This document shows, piece after piece, positions 8,678-17,564 of a stretch of 52,504 nt of DNA (position 1 is the first letter of the stretch; the number at the start of each line of letters is the position of its first letter). Below the pieces are notes generated by a model. That model was not told the DNA's origin, searched no databases, and saw only the letters and a program-made list of their open reading frames with translations. The position numbers were made by a program, and so were the translations under genes. The stretch is from a candidate division FCPU426 bacterium (lineage in GTDB: Bacteria > Oederibacteriota > Muellerivitia > Muellerivitales > Muellerivitaceae): assembly GCA_003136635.1 (NCBI GenBank), contig PLFD01000032.1, forward strand, positions 85,541 to 138,044. Reading direction: 5' to 3'.

Positions 8678-9241
8678 ATGATACTGGTCATCGATAACTA
8701 CGATTCGTTTACTTACAACATTGTTCAATATTTGGGAGAGCTGGGCGCGAAAATCGATGTGGTCCGTAATGATGAGATTACGGTGGATCAGATTATTGAA
8801 AAAAGTCCTAGTCACATTTTGATTTCACCGGGCCCCTGTTCGCCTAAAGAAGCGGGGATCTCGGTGGACGTGATTCAACAATTGGCCGGAAAAATTCCTA
8901 TTTTGGGCGTCTGCCTGGGGCACCAAAGCATTGGCTACGCTTTTGGCGGGGAAGTGGTGCGGGCCAAAAACCTGATGCATGGTAAAACGAGCATGATTTC
9001 CCATGACGGTCTGGGCGTTTTCAAAGGTTTGCCCAACCCCTTTAAAGCCACCCGATATCATTCGCTGGTGGTCAAAAAAGAGACACTGCCCCTGGAACTG
9101 ATTATTACGGCTGAAAGTGAAGACGGGGAAATTATGGGGTTGCGCCACCAAAGTCTGGCCGTCGAAGGCGTTCAATTTCATCCGGAGTCGATTTTGACCG
9201 AGTCTGGCAAGGCGCTTTTACTTAATTTCATTCAGTCTTGA
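8678..9241 (+). CDS. trpG: anthranilate/aminodeoxychorismate synthase component II (glutamine amidotransferase)
   Basis: The 187-residue class I amidotransferase releases ammonia from glutamine for TrpE. It starts at ATG 8678 behind AGGAGG. Motifs seen are [31 protein letters not shown] (oxyanion region), the nucleophile [15 protein letters not shown], and the catalytic His-Glu in [11 protein letters not shown]. In organisms with only one such subunit it also serves PabB in folate synthesis, so the dual name is kept. It closes the his/trp block; the next gene has its own ribosome site after an 82 bp gap. Confidence 0.94.
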   Translation: MILVIDNYDSFTYNIVQYLGELGAKIDVVRNDEITVDQIIEKSPSHILISPGPCSPKEAGISVDVIQQLAGKIPILGVCLGHQSIGYAFGGEVVRAKNLMHGKTSMISHDGLGVFKGLPNPFKATRYHSLVVKKETLPLELIITAESEDGEIMGLRHQSLAVEGVQFHPESILTESGKALLLNFIQS

Positions 9242-9323
9242 TGTGAATTAGGGTTTAAAAACGGTTTTTTCTTCGGGCAAAATTTCTGTGTTAAACTGGG
9301 CCCAATTTTCTAGAGGAGATTTC

Positions 9324-10226
9324 ATGAACAAGACAGCCGTTTTTTTAACCATGGCTTTGATTTTTATTCCCTGCGTCTCAGGCGCTATTTCGGATCAAGA
9401 GTGGCAGGATGCTCAAGAAATCGGCCAACAGTGGGTCAATCAACATAACGCGAAACTAAGTAATCTGGTAAAAGAAGCCGCCACGAGCGTTTATTCCAAG
9501 AGAAGAAATTTACTGGTTCCTTCGTTACGACCGCCCGAATTGGCCAAGAAATCCTTGAAACTCGAAGAAGCGGAGTCTTTCGGCATTCCGGCCCAAACGG
9601 TCGCTTCGGATGGCGTCACCGTTGACCTGATGGAACTTTACCGAACCCCCGTTGAATTCGCCTCAGGGGAAGAATCGGTTTTTATTACCGCTGAGTATTT
9701 TGATGAATTGAATCCCCTTCATTGCAGTTCGGACATTTACATGAAGATCGGCCAAAAGTATTTTCAATTCTTCCATGGACAAGGTTATCGGAAAAGCGCG
9801 GAAATCCTTTCGCTGGATCAAACCGAAAACGACTCGGCTGTTTTTTTTGATATCGGCTACTACGGAGGGGGAAGCCAAGTTCGAAAAACGATTTATGGCT
9901 TAAACCAGACAGCTGTGGCCTCTATTTCACAAACTCTTTTTGATAATCCGGAAAAAATTCGAAAAGAAGATTATATTTGTGAAAAATTGACATGGACCAG
10001 TTCTCTCGCGGGTGAAACCGCTTACCGCGATATTTCTAACGATGGAATGATTGAAATCCTTGATTTGAGCGAAGAATCTTATCCGGTGGATCTGAAGGCT
10101 AAACTGCATGAGAAATATGGATTCATCAATACGGATTTCGTCGAGCCCTTTCGGAAAACGCTTACGATTTATCAGTGGAACGATCCCAGACAACAATTTG
10201 ACGAACTGGGCGAATATTACTACTGA
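9324..10226 (+). CDS. secreted protein of unknown function
   Basis: A 300-residue protein starts at ATG 9324 behind AGAGGAG (9312-9318); the longer upstream reading is rejected because it runs through that site. The N-terminus MNKTAVFLTMALIFIPCVSG is a signal peptide, probably cut before AISDQEW. The rest is soluble, acidic and rich in aromatic residues, with segments such as FFDIGYYGGGSQVRKTIYGLN and YRDISNDGMIEILDLSEES. The Asp-rich DISNDGMIEILDL piece resembles one blade of FG-GAP-type proteins, but only one copy is clear. A TTAAACT box at 9291-9297 may be its -10 element. Family not recognised. Confidence 0.75.
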   Translation: MNKTAVFLTMALIFIPCVSGAISDQEWQDAQEIGQQWVNQHNAKLSNLVKEAATSVYSKRRNLLVPSLRPPELAKKSLKLEEAESFGIPAQTVASDGVTVDLMELYRTPVEFASGEESVFITAEYFDELNPLHCSSDIYMKIGQKYFQFFHGQGYRKSAEILSLDQTENDSAVFFDIGYYGGGSQVRKTIYGLNQTAVASISQTLFDNPEKIRKEDYICEKLTWTSSLAGETAYRDISNDGMIEILDLSEESYPVDLKAKLHEKYGFINTDFVEPFRKTLTIYQWNDPRQQFDELGEYYY

Positions 10227-10229
10227 GCG

Positions 10230-10263
10230 GGCGGTTCATCGACTTGAACCGTCTGGCACTCTT
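10230..10263 (+). terminator. possible Rho-independent terminator
   Basis: Just after the preceding stop codon, CGGTTCA (10232-10238) and TGAACCG (10245-10251) form a 7 bp stem with a 6-base loop, extendable by a G-T and a G-C pair. The downstream tail ACTCTTTTCTT is only partly T-rich, so termination would be moderate. Confidence 0.4.
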
Positions 10264-10284
10264 TTCTTGATCGGTTATGATTAG

Positions 10285-11139
10285 TTGATAAAGATTCCCC
10301 ATCATTCAAATCAAAAGGCCCTTTGGGGCGTCTTAATAGGCATCACTTTGGCGGTGATTTGTTTGGTTATTGTCTGGGTTTACGTTCAAGACCTTCATCG
10401 AATTCAATGTCACGTCACTTTTTACGGTAAGAGTGAGCCGTTAGAGGTTGTCACCTCAGCCCAAACCGTGGGCGAAGCGCTTCGCGAACAGGGCATCACA
10501 TTAAAACCTCAGGACATAGTGGTGCCGTCCGATTCCGCACTCCTGAGCGATGGGATGGAAATTGATTTAGGTATTGTGGAACGAAAGGTAAAGGAAGTTA
10601 AAAAAGTAGTTCCCTATGATACACATACGGATTACACGGACACTATGAACGTGGGTGAGATTATTGACGTTGATCTGGGGAAAGACGGTTTGGAAGACCA
10701 GCAAATAGAATCTTTTTTTCTCAACGGACAGGAAGCTTTTGGAAAAGTGGTGAAATCGACGGTTTTGGTTCCCGCAAAGAATGCTAAAGTAATAGAAGGA
10801 ACATCTCTCCGGCAGAAGCTTTATCCCCTGAAAAAGAGGGCTCTGGTTAAAAAAGTCATCACCCTGGAGGCGACGGCTTATTATCCCGGTCCGGAGGATA
10901 CCTGGCCTTACGCCTCGGGTACAACGGCTTCGGGGCTCAAAGCGGGTTACGGCGTGGTGGCGGTGGACCCCCGCGTGATTAAGTTGAAAACCCTTCTTTA
11001 TGTGGAAGGCTACGGATTCGCCATCGCGGCTGACAAAGGCGGGGCGATTAAAGGCAAAAAGATCGATTTATGTTTTGATACCTATGAACAGGCGGTTCAG
11101 TTTGGACGCAAGAAAGTTAAAGTCTATTTGCTGCGTTAA
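10285..11139 (+). CDS. membrane-anchored 3D-domain protein (MltA/Sps-like putative peptidoglycan hydrolase)
   Basis: This 284-residue protein has one N-terminal transmembrane segment (about residues 13-33) and a periplasmic region. Residues 40-80 resemble the DUF348 repeat of YabE-type proteins (VTFYGKSEPLEVVTSAQTVGE). The C-terminal 3D domain (about 195-284) keeps the three aspartates that name it: VAVDPRVI, IAADKGGAI and KIDLCFD, after SGTTASGLKAGYG. 3D domains occur in lytic transglycosylases and resuscitation-promoting proteins of Firmicutes, so a diderm example with DUF348 is less common. The start TTG 10285 lacks a good Shine-Dalgarno site, but no later start keeps the full membrane helix. 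Confidence 0.8.
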   Translation: MIKIPHHSNQKALWGVLIGITLAVICLVIVWVYVQDLHRIQCHVTFYGKSEPLEVVTSAQTVGEALREQGITLKPQDIVVPSDSALLSDGMEIDLGIVERKVKEVKKVVPYDTHTDYTDTMNVGEIIDVDLGKDGLEDQQIESFFLNGQEAFGKVVKSTVLVPAKNAKVIEGTSLRQKLYPLKKRALVKKVITLEATAYYPGPEDTWPYASGTTASGLKAGYGVVAVDPRVIKLKTLLYVEGYGFAIAADKGGAIKGKKIDLCFDTYEQAVQFGRKKVKVYLLR

Positions 11140-12229
11140 GCGGCTGTTCCTGTTTTTGCTTCTGGCGTCCAGCGCTCAGGCGCAGTTTATCGCGCCCGGA
11201 TCGGGAAGCAATCAATTTGGCGGGTTTAGTGACTCTAACGCTACCGCCGGGCCGACGGATACGCCCACCTGGGATCCGATGATACCGACCTATACTCCCA
11301 CCCCCACACCGACTTACAACCCTTACGCGACCACGACCGATACCTTGACTCCCGGATCGCCCACGGATACGCCGACCAATACGTTTACCCCGACCGCGAC
11401 AGGAACCATCGATACGCCCACACCCACCTGGAGTCCTACTCCGGTTATCTCCCGCGCGTCCCTAGTATTGCTGCCGACGGCTTATTCCAATGCGAGGGAT
11501 CATTGGGATGGGTTTAACTGGGATATTGATTTTACCTATTTCATCGGAAGTATTATTTCGCAGGACTATAGCCGGGCGAACGGGTTCGATTCGCTTAATC
11601 AGATCAATTTGGTGCTCCTGACGAGTGATTTGAAGTACGCGTGGATGGACGATAATGGCGACAGGCCCGGTTTTGCCAGCGGACTAATGATGTCTCTTCA
11701 GGCTCAGGTGGGTTCGGGCAATTCAGCCACCACGAGCGCCAGTGTCACTGTCGGAGGAACTTCCACAGGCACTTCCAGCAGTTCCCAGGCGCTTCAGGTC
11801 GCGAGCAACGTCATCGGCGGTTTATATACCGTTATGAGTAAAAAGGTGTCGAAAGATACGGCGGTTCACTTAGGTTATATTTACGGCCTTCATGATTTGT
11901 CGAGCCAGGTGTTTACCATGAACTATGGGTCGCTTCTGCCCTTTTTTGGTCCCGGGTTAGCCCAGGCTAACATCGAATATCCGACTCATCTTGTTTATCT
12001 CGGCTTTAACACCCGTTTTTGGGACCGCAATTGGAAATTTGAAATATGGAAACCTTTTTCCACCGATCCGAACAACCCTTATGAATCAAACCCGATCCTT
12101 TTTAACACTCTGATTGATGGATTGCCGATGGCGTTCAATATCGGTTACGAACGCTGGGATACGGGCTTCGCGGTTTTGGGTTATATCAACTTTCGAGTGC
12201 CGCTTTTACCCGCGGATTCAGATTTTTAG
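11084..12229 (+). CDS. exported protein with Thr-Pro repeat linker and beta-rich C-terminal domain
   Basis: The signal peptide core RLFLFLLLASSAQA lies about 34 residues from ATG 11084; TTG 11102 is an alternative, and ATG 11000 further upstream is too long. The gene overlaps the 3' end of the 3D-domain gene by about 56 bp. After a short Gly/Ser/Asn stretch comes a linker of about 80 residues full of TPT, TDTPT and YTPTPTPT units, like the cell-surface linkers of several candidate phyla. The last 230 residues have alternating hydrophobic/aromatic segments (WDGFNWDIDFTYFIGSI, TAVHLGYIYGL, KFEIWKPF, FAVLGYINFRVPLL) and end in Phe, as outer-membrane beta-barrels do. Barrel topology is inference. 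Its stop overlaps a GTG of the lpxB frame (TAGTG). Confidence 0.7.
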   Translation: MNRRFSLDARKLKSICCVKRLFLFLLLASSAQAQFIAPGSGSNQFGGFSDSNATAGPTDTPTWDPMIPTYTPTPTPTYNPYATTTDTLTPGSPTDTPTNTFTPTATGTIDTPTPTWSPTPVISRASLVLLPTAYSNARDHWDGFNWDIDFTYFIGSIISQDYSRANGFDSLNQINLVLLTSDLKYAWMDDNGDRPGFASGLMMSLQAQVGSGNSATTSASVTVGGTSTGTSSSSQALQVASNVIGGLYTVMSKKVSKDTAVHLGYIYGLHDLSSQVFTMNYGSLLPFFGPGLAQANIEYPTHLVYLGFNTRFWDRNWKFEIWKPFSTDPNNPYESNPILFNTLIDGLPMAFNIGYERWDTGFAVLGYINFRVPLLPADSDF

Positions 12230-12246
12230 TGTCTTCCAGGAAACCA

Positions 12247-13401
12247 ATGCCATCCATTCAACGTTATTCCATCCTGATGGTCGCGGGCGAAGTATCCGGC
12301 GATACGCACGCCGCCGGCGTTATTCGCCAACTTAAGCTTAAAAATAAAAAAATAAAAATTTTCGGCATGGGCGGCCCCCAGATGGCCGAAGCTGGCATGG
12401 AAGTCCGCGAAGACCTGACAAAGCAGGCTTTGATCGGTTTTTGGGAAGTTTTAAAACATTATCCCTGGATTAAAAAACGGTTTGACCAATGCGTTCAGTG
12501 GTTGGAACAGGAAAAGCCCGACCTTTTGTTTTTGGTGGATTACCCGGGATTCAATTTAAGATTGGCTCAAAAGGCCAAGTCACTGGGTATTCCGGTCTGC
12601 TATTACGTGGCGCCGCAGGTTTGGGCCTGGCACAAAAGCCGCATCACTCTAATCCGTCAGGTGGTTCGAAAGCTTCTCGTCATTCTGCCCTTTGAGGAAA
12701 AATTTTTTCTGAAAGAAAAGGTTCCCGCGGTCTATGTGGGAAACCCCCTGCTGGAAGAAATAAATTTCAAAAAAATGTCCCGGCTCAAAGCGATGAAAAA
12801 GTACGGAATCGAAGGCGAAAAATTCCCCCTAGTCTGTGTCATGCCGGGAAGCCGTAAAGGGGAGATTGAAAAAATATGGCCTATTTGCGTGGAAGCCTCC
12901 CGGCTGCTGCGTCAAAAATATCCGGACGCGGGTTTTATCGTTCCCCGGCCGGCCAGTTTAAGCCTGGATGATTACAGGGGCTTGGGTCCGGAGGATTCTT
13001 TCTTTTTTGTCGAAGCGCCGGCTTATGATTTAAGAAATATCTGCGATCTGGCCTGGGTCAAATCGGGCACCAGCACTTTGGAAACGGCGCTGTTGAAAAC
13101 CCCCATGACAGTGGTTTATAAAGTCTCGTCCCTATCCGCTTTTTTGGCCAAACGGTTTTTAAAAATCCCCTATGTGTCGTTAGTTAATATTTTGGCGAAA
13201 AAAGTGCTGGTCACTGAACTGCTTCAGGAAAAAGCCACGCCGGAAGCCCTACTGAAAGAAACGTTGAATATGATGGAAAATCCCAAAGTCCGAAAAACTC
13301 AAATCAGTGGGTTCTCCGTCATACAAAAACAACTTGCCGGTTCTGCCCAAGCTTCCCGGAAAGCCGCTGATGAAATCTTTAAGCTCTTGAGAATGCCATG
13401 A
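12247..13401 (+). CDS. lpxB: lipid-A-disaccharide synthase
   Basis: LpxB joins UDP-diacylglucosamine and lipid X to make the lipid A disaccharide at the inner membrane; it is a GT19 glycosyltransferase. The 384-residue protein shows ILMVAGEVSGDTHAAGVI, GMGGPQMAEAGM, YYVAPQVWAWHKSR, VMPGSRKGEIE and KSGTSTLETAL, all family hallmarks. ATG 12247 is chosen because AGGA precedes it by six bases; GTG 12229, overlapping the previous stop as TAGTG, is possible and adds six residues. Its stop overlaps the next acyltransferase gene as ATGA, pointing to a lipid A operon. Confidence 0.95.
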   Translation: MPSIQRYSILMVAGEVSGDTHAAGVIRQLKLKNKKIKIFGMGGPQMAEAGMEVREDLTKQALIGFWEVLKHYPWIKKRFDQCVQWLEQEKPDLLFLVDYPGFNLRLAQKAKSLGIPVCYYVAPQVWAWHKSRITLIRQVVRKLLVILPFEEKFFLKEKVPAVYVGNPLLEEINFKKMSRLKAMKKYGIEGEKFPLVCVMPGSRKGEIEKIWPICVEASRLLRQKYPDAGFIVPRPASLSLDDYRGLGPEDSFFFVEAPAYDLRNICDLAWVKSGTSTLETALLKTPMTVVYKVSSLSAFLAKRFLKIPYVSLVNILAKKVLVTELLQEKATPEALLKETLNMMENPKVRKTQISGFSVIQKQLAGSAQASRKAADEIFKLLRMP

Positions 13402-14045
13402 AAACCCAGACCCACCAGCCCGGTTTTTTAGATTGGGTTATTATTTTAATCGCCACTCCACTTATTCATTTATTGGGGTTAACCCTCCGTATTCAAGAAG
13501 AAGGCCAGGCTCAATGGGGACCCCGAGCCCGTCAAACGGAAGCGCCCCTTTGGCCCTTGTGGCACGAGACCATTTTAATGAGCGTCTGGTACCATCGGGA
13601 TCAGGATGTGCGTGTCATGATCTCGGCCAGCCGGGATGGCGAGTTGATTTCTAGAATCGCCCACTTTTTCGGCTATGTTCCTGTCCGGGGTTCCAGTTCC
13701 CGGGGCGGACGGGAAGCGTTAAGCGAATTAATCAGTCATTTAAAAGGGGGTCATCGCTGCGCTATCACACCAGATGGTCCCCGGGGTCCCCGGCGCGAAA
13801 TTAAAATGGGCGTGGTAAATTTGGCGCGAATGACAGGTTGTCCGGTGGTTCCCTTCGCTTTCGCGGCGGAGCATTGTTGGCGGTTAAAAAGCTGGGACAA
13901 ATTCATTATTCCTAAACCCTTCAGTCGGGCGGTTTTTGTCTATGGCAACCCCATCTGGGTTCCCCGGCATGGCGGGTCCGAATATCTTCAGCAGATTCAA
14001 GAAGAATTAGACCGGGTTACGGTAGCGGCGGAACAGCGATTTTAA
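13398..14045 (+). CDS. DUF374 family lysophospholipid acyltransferase-like protein
   Basis: This 215-residue protein overlaps lpxB by ATGA and matches the DUF374 acyltransferase family: an N-terminal hydrophobic helix (about residues 10-28), LWPLWHETILMSVW with the histidine expected at the active site, SASRDGELISRIAHFFGY, RGSSSRGGREAL and TPDGPRGPRREIKMGVV. Family members are thought to acylate lipid A precursors or lysophospholipids at the inner membrane. Placement between lpxB and waaA supports a lipid A acyl transfer role, perhaps replacing LpxL, which is not seen here. The donor and position of acylation cannot be told from sequence. Confidence 0.85.
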   Translation: MKTQTHQPGFLDWVIILIATPLIHLLGLTLRIQEEGQAQWGPRARQTEAPLWPLWHETILMSVWYHRDQDVRVMISASRDGELISRIAHFFGYVPVRGSSSRGGREALSELISHLKGGHRCAITPDGPRGPRREIKMGVVNLARMTGCPVVPFAFAAEHCWRLKSWDKFIIPKPFSRAVFVYGNPIWVPRHGGSEYLQQIQEELDRVTVAAEQRF

Positions 14046-14056
14046 ATAGGATAATC

Positions 14057-14995
14057 ATGAAATATTTATTTTTGATTCTTACTTTTTTCTTCACTCAGGG
14101 CCTGCTTCAGGCAACCGAAAAACTATGGGTGCCTTTGGGTCAGCCGGAAGGTCAAAGGGTGGAAGAGGTTATCGGTACGCCCGATGCCCAGGGCAAGACG
14201 GCATTAGTAGGCGATTCCACACCCGTTCCCACTGAAACGGTTGTGCCGACCGTCAAAGAAGGCCATTGGATTTATAAATACACCGACGGCCATTCGGAAA
14301 GCGAGGGCGATTACACGGCTTCTCAAAAAGAAGGTGTTTGGAAATATTACCGGCCAGACGGTACGGAATGCCGTGAGATCGAGTTTAAAGACGGTGTGAT
14401 GACCGGTACCGTGGTTTTATGGGCGCCGGATGGAAGCCAGAAATATTTTGATCATTTACCCGAGCTGATTCAAATGGCGGTTCCCTCGGATTTTAAAGTG
14501 AAAATCCTTTTGCCTTACTGGGTTGATCTGCTCGGCGATGGTGATCATCAACTTCTGGTCATCGCCCGTTCGGATTCCTCGTCTATAGTTTTAATTTTTG
14601 ATCAAGACAGCCATCTTTTAGACAGTAAAATTTTTACCGGTCTAGCGGATGATTTCATTTTTGGAGAGATTAAAAAAGGTGGGACTGTTTGCTTCGGGTA
14701 TGATATTGCCTGCGACGTCCAGTTGGGGGTTTGCCAGTGGGAGTTTGATATATGGGATGGGTCCAAGATCAAAACAGTCCTGCAATATCAGGGCTGGTAT
14801 GGAAACAATAATCCCTTTGTGATGCCAGTTTTTCATGATGTTCAGGGACAAACGGGAATTGTGACAGACAACGGAACCTTTCAGTGGGATGAAATGAGCC
14901 TGACGTTTAAAAAGGTATCCAGTGAGGCAGTTACTCCTGTGACGATGACACCTGAAGCGGCGATGCCAGAGCCGGTTACACCCGAAGCTCAATAA
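14057..14995 (+). CDS. exported protein with MORN-like repeats
   Basis: This 312-residue protein has a signal peptide (MKYLFLILTFFFTQGLLQA). Residues about 72-135 contain three imperfect MORN-variant repeats of the kind GHWIYKYTDGHSESEGDY / EGVWKYYRPDGTECREIEF / GTVVLWAPDGSQKYF. A C-terminal beta-rich domain includes LLGDGDHQLLVIARS and IVLIFDQDSHLLD. The last 25 residues are a low-complexity tail of Pro/Thr/Glu/Ala (VTPVTMTPEAAMPEPVTPEA). AGGA precedes the ATG. It sits inside the lipid A block, 11 bp after the acyltransferase and 22 bp before waaA. An envelope role is likely, but the function is unknown. Confidence 0.7.
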   Translation: MKYLFLILTFFFTQGLLQATEKLWVPLGQPEGQRVEEVIGTPDAQGKTALVGDSTPVPTETVVPTVKEGHWIYKYTDGHSESEGDYTASQKEGVWKYYRPDGTECREIEFKDGVMTGTVVLWAPDGSQKYFDHLPELIQMAVPSDFKVKILLPYWVDLLGDGDHQLLVIARSDSSSIVLIFDQDSHLLDSKIFTGLADDFIFGEIKKGGTVCFGYDIACDVQLGVCQWEFDIWDGSKIKTVLQYQGWYGNNNPFVMPVFHDVQGQTGIVTDNGTFQWDEMSLTFKKVSSEAVTPVTMTPEAAMPEPVTPEAQ

Positions 14996-15017
14996 AAAGT
15001 GACGAAATCAAAAATCT

Positions 15018-16307
15018 ATGAACTATTCCTTATCCAACTGGATGGCTGTGGGCCTTTACCGGATCTTAATGACTTTGATTTATGGTATTTTTCGGGTAGC
15101 AGGTTTGTTTTATCCCGTTGAAGGTTTGAATGAACGGTTCGGTTTTTATCCCGCCAGTGAGCTAAAAAAATTATCCGATGAGCCGCGGATTTGGCTCCAT
15201 GCCGCCTCGGCGGGCGAGGTTAACGCGATTGCGCCTTTTTGCGAGGCTTTCCGAAAAGTTCGACCTCAAGTTCAGATTATTCTGACGGTCACCTCACGGA
15301 CGGGAAAAAAACTGGCTCAGGAAAAGGGAACGGCAGACGCGGTTTTCTTCGCTCCCCTGGATATGGGCCCATGCGTGAAAAGGGCTTTTAAGGCATTTAA
15401 GCCAAAAGTTTATCTGGTCGCTGAAACCGAGTTTTGGCCCCGAATTTTGCTTTTCGCGGCCCAATCCAAAATTCCCACTTTGCTTCTCAACGGACGGATA
15501 TCGGACAAGAGTTTTCCGGTTTACTCCTGGTTTAAAAGTCTTTTTACCCCGGCCTTAAACGGTTTTAGTCATTGTTTTGTTCAGACGATGGACGATCTGA
15601 AAAAACTGCGGGCATTAGGTGTACCGGAAAAAAAAGTTTCGATCGTAGGCCAACTGAAGCACGATCTGTCGCCGCCGGATGCCATGGCGGTTCAGAAATT
15701 CAAGGAAACGCTGAGCCTGCTTCGAAAAGATATTTTATTCACTTTCGGGTCTGTGAGAACCGGGGAAGACGATCTTTTGATACCCCTTGTTCCCGATTTG
15801 CTAAAATTATCTCCCGATGTCAAAATTCTTTTAGCGCCCCGGCACTTAAAGAATATCCAGCTGGTGCAGGAAAAATTGAAAAAAATAGGAGTGTCCAGCA
15901 CCCTTCGAAGCCAGATGGGAATACAAACTATTCCCGAACGGGTGATTATTTTGGATACTATGGGTGAGCTGGCGCAGTCTTATGCTTTTTCCCGAGCGGC
16001 TTTTGTGGGAGGAACCTTGGTTCCCATCGGCGGGCACAATTTAATGGAGCCCGCTTTGGCCACGGTTCCTGTTTGTTTTGGGCCTTATACGAACAATTTG
16101 CCCGAGGCCGCCGAGGTTTTGGTTCAGTCGGGAGGCGGATTTAAGTTACAAGACGTGTCTCAATTGTTAGAGTGTTTCAGACGATTTTTGGACGAGGATT
16201 TTGCTAAAAATGCCGGCAAAAATGCGCATGAATCCGTACTTTCAATGAGAGGGGCCACGGAAAAAACAGTTCAGGGTGTTTTGAACTGGTGGCCTTCCGA
16301 AGCTTAA
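15018..16307 (+). CDS. waaA: 3-deoxy-D-manno-octulosonic acid (Kdo) transferase
   Basis: WaaA (KdtA) attaches Kdo from CMP-Kdo to the lipid A precursor on the cytoplasmic face of the inner membrane; family GT30. The 429-residue protein has an N-terminal hydrophobic anchor, the WLHAASAGEVNAIAPF motif (catalytic Glu region), AETEFWPRILL, NGRISDKSFPVY, FGSVRTGEDD, LAPRHLKNI and the C-terminal FVGGTLVPIGGHNLMEPA. Whether it adds one, two or more Kdo units cannot be read from sequence. It begins 22 bp after the MORN-like gene and is followed by lpxK after 10 bp. Confidence 0.95.
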   Translation: MNYSLSNWMAVGLYRILMTLIYGIFRVAGLFYPVEGLNERFGFYPASELKKLSDEPRIWLHAASAGEVNAIAPFCEAFRKVRPQVQIILTVTSRTGKKLAQEKGTADAVFFAPLDMGPCVKRAFKAFKPKVYLVAETEFWPRILLFAAQSKIPTLLLNGRISDKSFPVYSWFKSLFTPALNGFSHCFVQTMDDLKKLRALGVPEKKVSIVGQLKHDLSPPDAMAVQKFKETLSLLRKDILFTFGSVRTGEDDLLIPLVPDLLKLSPDVKILLAPRHLKNIQLVQEKLKKIGVSSTLRSQMGIQTIPERVIILDTMGELAQSYAFSRAAFVGGTLVPIGGHNLMEPALATVPVCFGPYTNNLPEAAEVLVQSGGGFKLQDVSQLLECFRRFLDEDFAKNAGKNAHESVLSMRGATEKTVQGVLNWWPSEA

Positions 16308-16317
16308 GGGTCAAACA

Positions 16318-17445
16318 ATGAATTCCTGGGAAGATACCTATTTAAACTTTATCAGTGAAAAGCACGGGGGATTCCAGAAGAATCTCGGCTTTGCCTGTCT
16401 GAAGTTTTTATCTTTTTTGTTCCTGGCGGCATGGTGGTTTCGCAAAGCGCTTTATCGCTCAGGACTTTTGCGTCGCAAAAGACTTTCCTGTCCCGTTATC
16501 AGCGTAGGTAATCTCACCACCGGTGGCACGGGAAAAACGCCTCTGGTCATTTTTTTGGCCAAATATTTCGCCCAGCAGGGTAAAAGAGTTGCAGTTCTCA
16601 GCCGGGGTTTTGGCCGAAAAACGGATGCGTCCTCCTTGGTGTGGGTTTCAGACGGCACAAAAATAATGGCCACCGCGGAGGAGGGCGGCGATGAACCAGT
16701 TCTTATCGCTAGAAACGTTCCCCAAGCGGCGGTTATTGTTTGCAAAGACCGTTACCGGGCGGGCCTCGATGCCATGAAAAAGTTTAAGCCGGATCTTTTT
16801 ATACTGGATGACGGCTATCAGCGGCGGTTTGAGCTTCACCGCGATTTGGATATTTTGACCATCGACGGTACCAATCCTTTCAGCACGGGCTGGGTTTTAC
16901 CCGCGGGACTTCTGCGCGAGCCCCTGGATGCCCTGGGTGAAGCGGATGTTTTCGTGATTAATAAGGTGAATCTTTGCCGTAGTCCGGAGGACGTGCGTAC
17001 CATGCTTCAACGGCATAATCCCAGGGCTTACCAGGTGGAGGCCCACTATAAGCCGGGTGTTTTAAGAGATTTTCAAACAGGAAAAGAAATGAAACCCGCC
17101 GCTTTGGACCGTATCTCCGTGGGAGTCTTTTCCGGGGTGGCCAACTCGCTCTCCTTTGTCCGAACTCTAGCGGATTTTAAAGTTCTGGTTCATCATTCTT
17201 ATAACTTGAGAGATCATTTCGCCTATACCCGCGAGAATTTGACCGAGATTTTAAAGGATGCCCAAATGCGGGGACTTCAATATCTGATTACGACAGAAAA
17301 AGACGAGGTGAAGTTCCCCCAGGGTATGCAGCTGCCCATTCCTATTCTCGTTTTAGAAATTCAATGGGAAGCGGTTCATGGAAAGAATCACTGGGATTCG
17401 ATTTTGAAAAACATTTCTCTGAGCTCTTCTGGATTTAAAGGATAG
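16318..17445 (+). CDS. lpxK: tetraacyldisaccharide 4'-kinase
   Basis: LpxK phosphorylates the 4' position of the lipid A disaccharide using ATP, a membrane-associated P-loop kinase. The 375-residue protein has a membrane-associated N-terminal helix (about residues 25-45), the Walker A stretch GNLTTGGTGKTPLV at about 65-78, LSRGFGRK, GDEPVLIAR, the DDGYQRR motif, and a C-terminal TTEKDEVKF. All family features needed for activity look intact. It closes the tight lipid A run; the next gene follows after about 119 bp. Confidence 0.95.
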   Translation: MNSWEDTYLNFISEKHGGFQKNLGFACLKFLSFLFLAAWWFRKALYRSGLLRRKRLSCPVISVGNLTTGGTGKTPLVIFLAKYFAQQGKRVAVLSRGFGRKTDASSLVWVSDGTKIMATAEEGGDEPVLIARNVPQAAVIVCKDRYRAGLDAMKKFKPDLFILDDGYQRRFELHRDLDILTIDGTNPFSTGWVLPAGLLREPLDALGEADVFVINKVNLCRSPEDVRTMLQRHNPRAYQVEAHYKPGVLRDFQTGKEMKPAALDRISVGVFSGVANSLSFVRTLADFKVLVHHSYNLRDHFAYTRENLTEILKDAQMRGLQYLITTEKDEVKFPQGMQLPIPILVLEIQWEAVHGKNHWDSILKNISLSSSGFKG

Positions 17446-17564
17446 CGTTGAATAAATAGCCTAAAAAACTTCTTACTTTTTACCCAACGGTAAAACCCAC
17501 CAGAGTACCGAGAAGAATGTCAGCTTTTGGGTGAGATGCCAATAGTTCCTAAGGATTGATCATT

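Noticed and set aside
11271..11443. CRISPR-like or satellite repeat in the Thr-Pro coding stretch
   Set aside because: The short repeated units are in frame, code for TPT-type linker and vary in sequence; there are no regular spacers.
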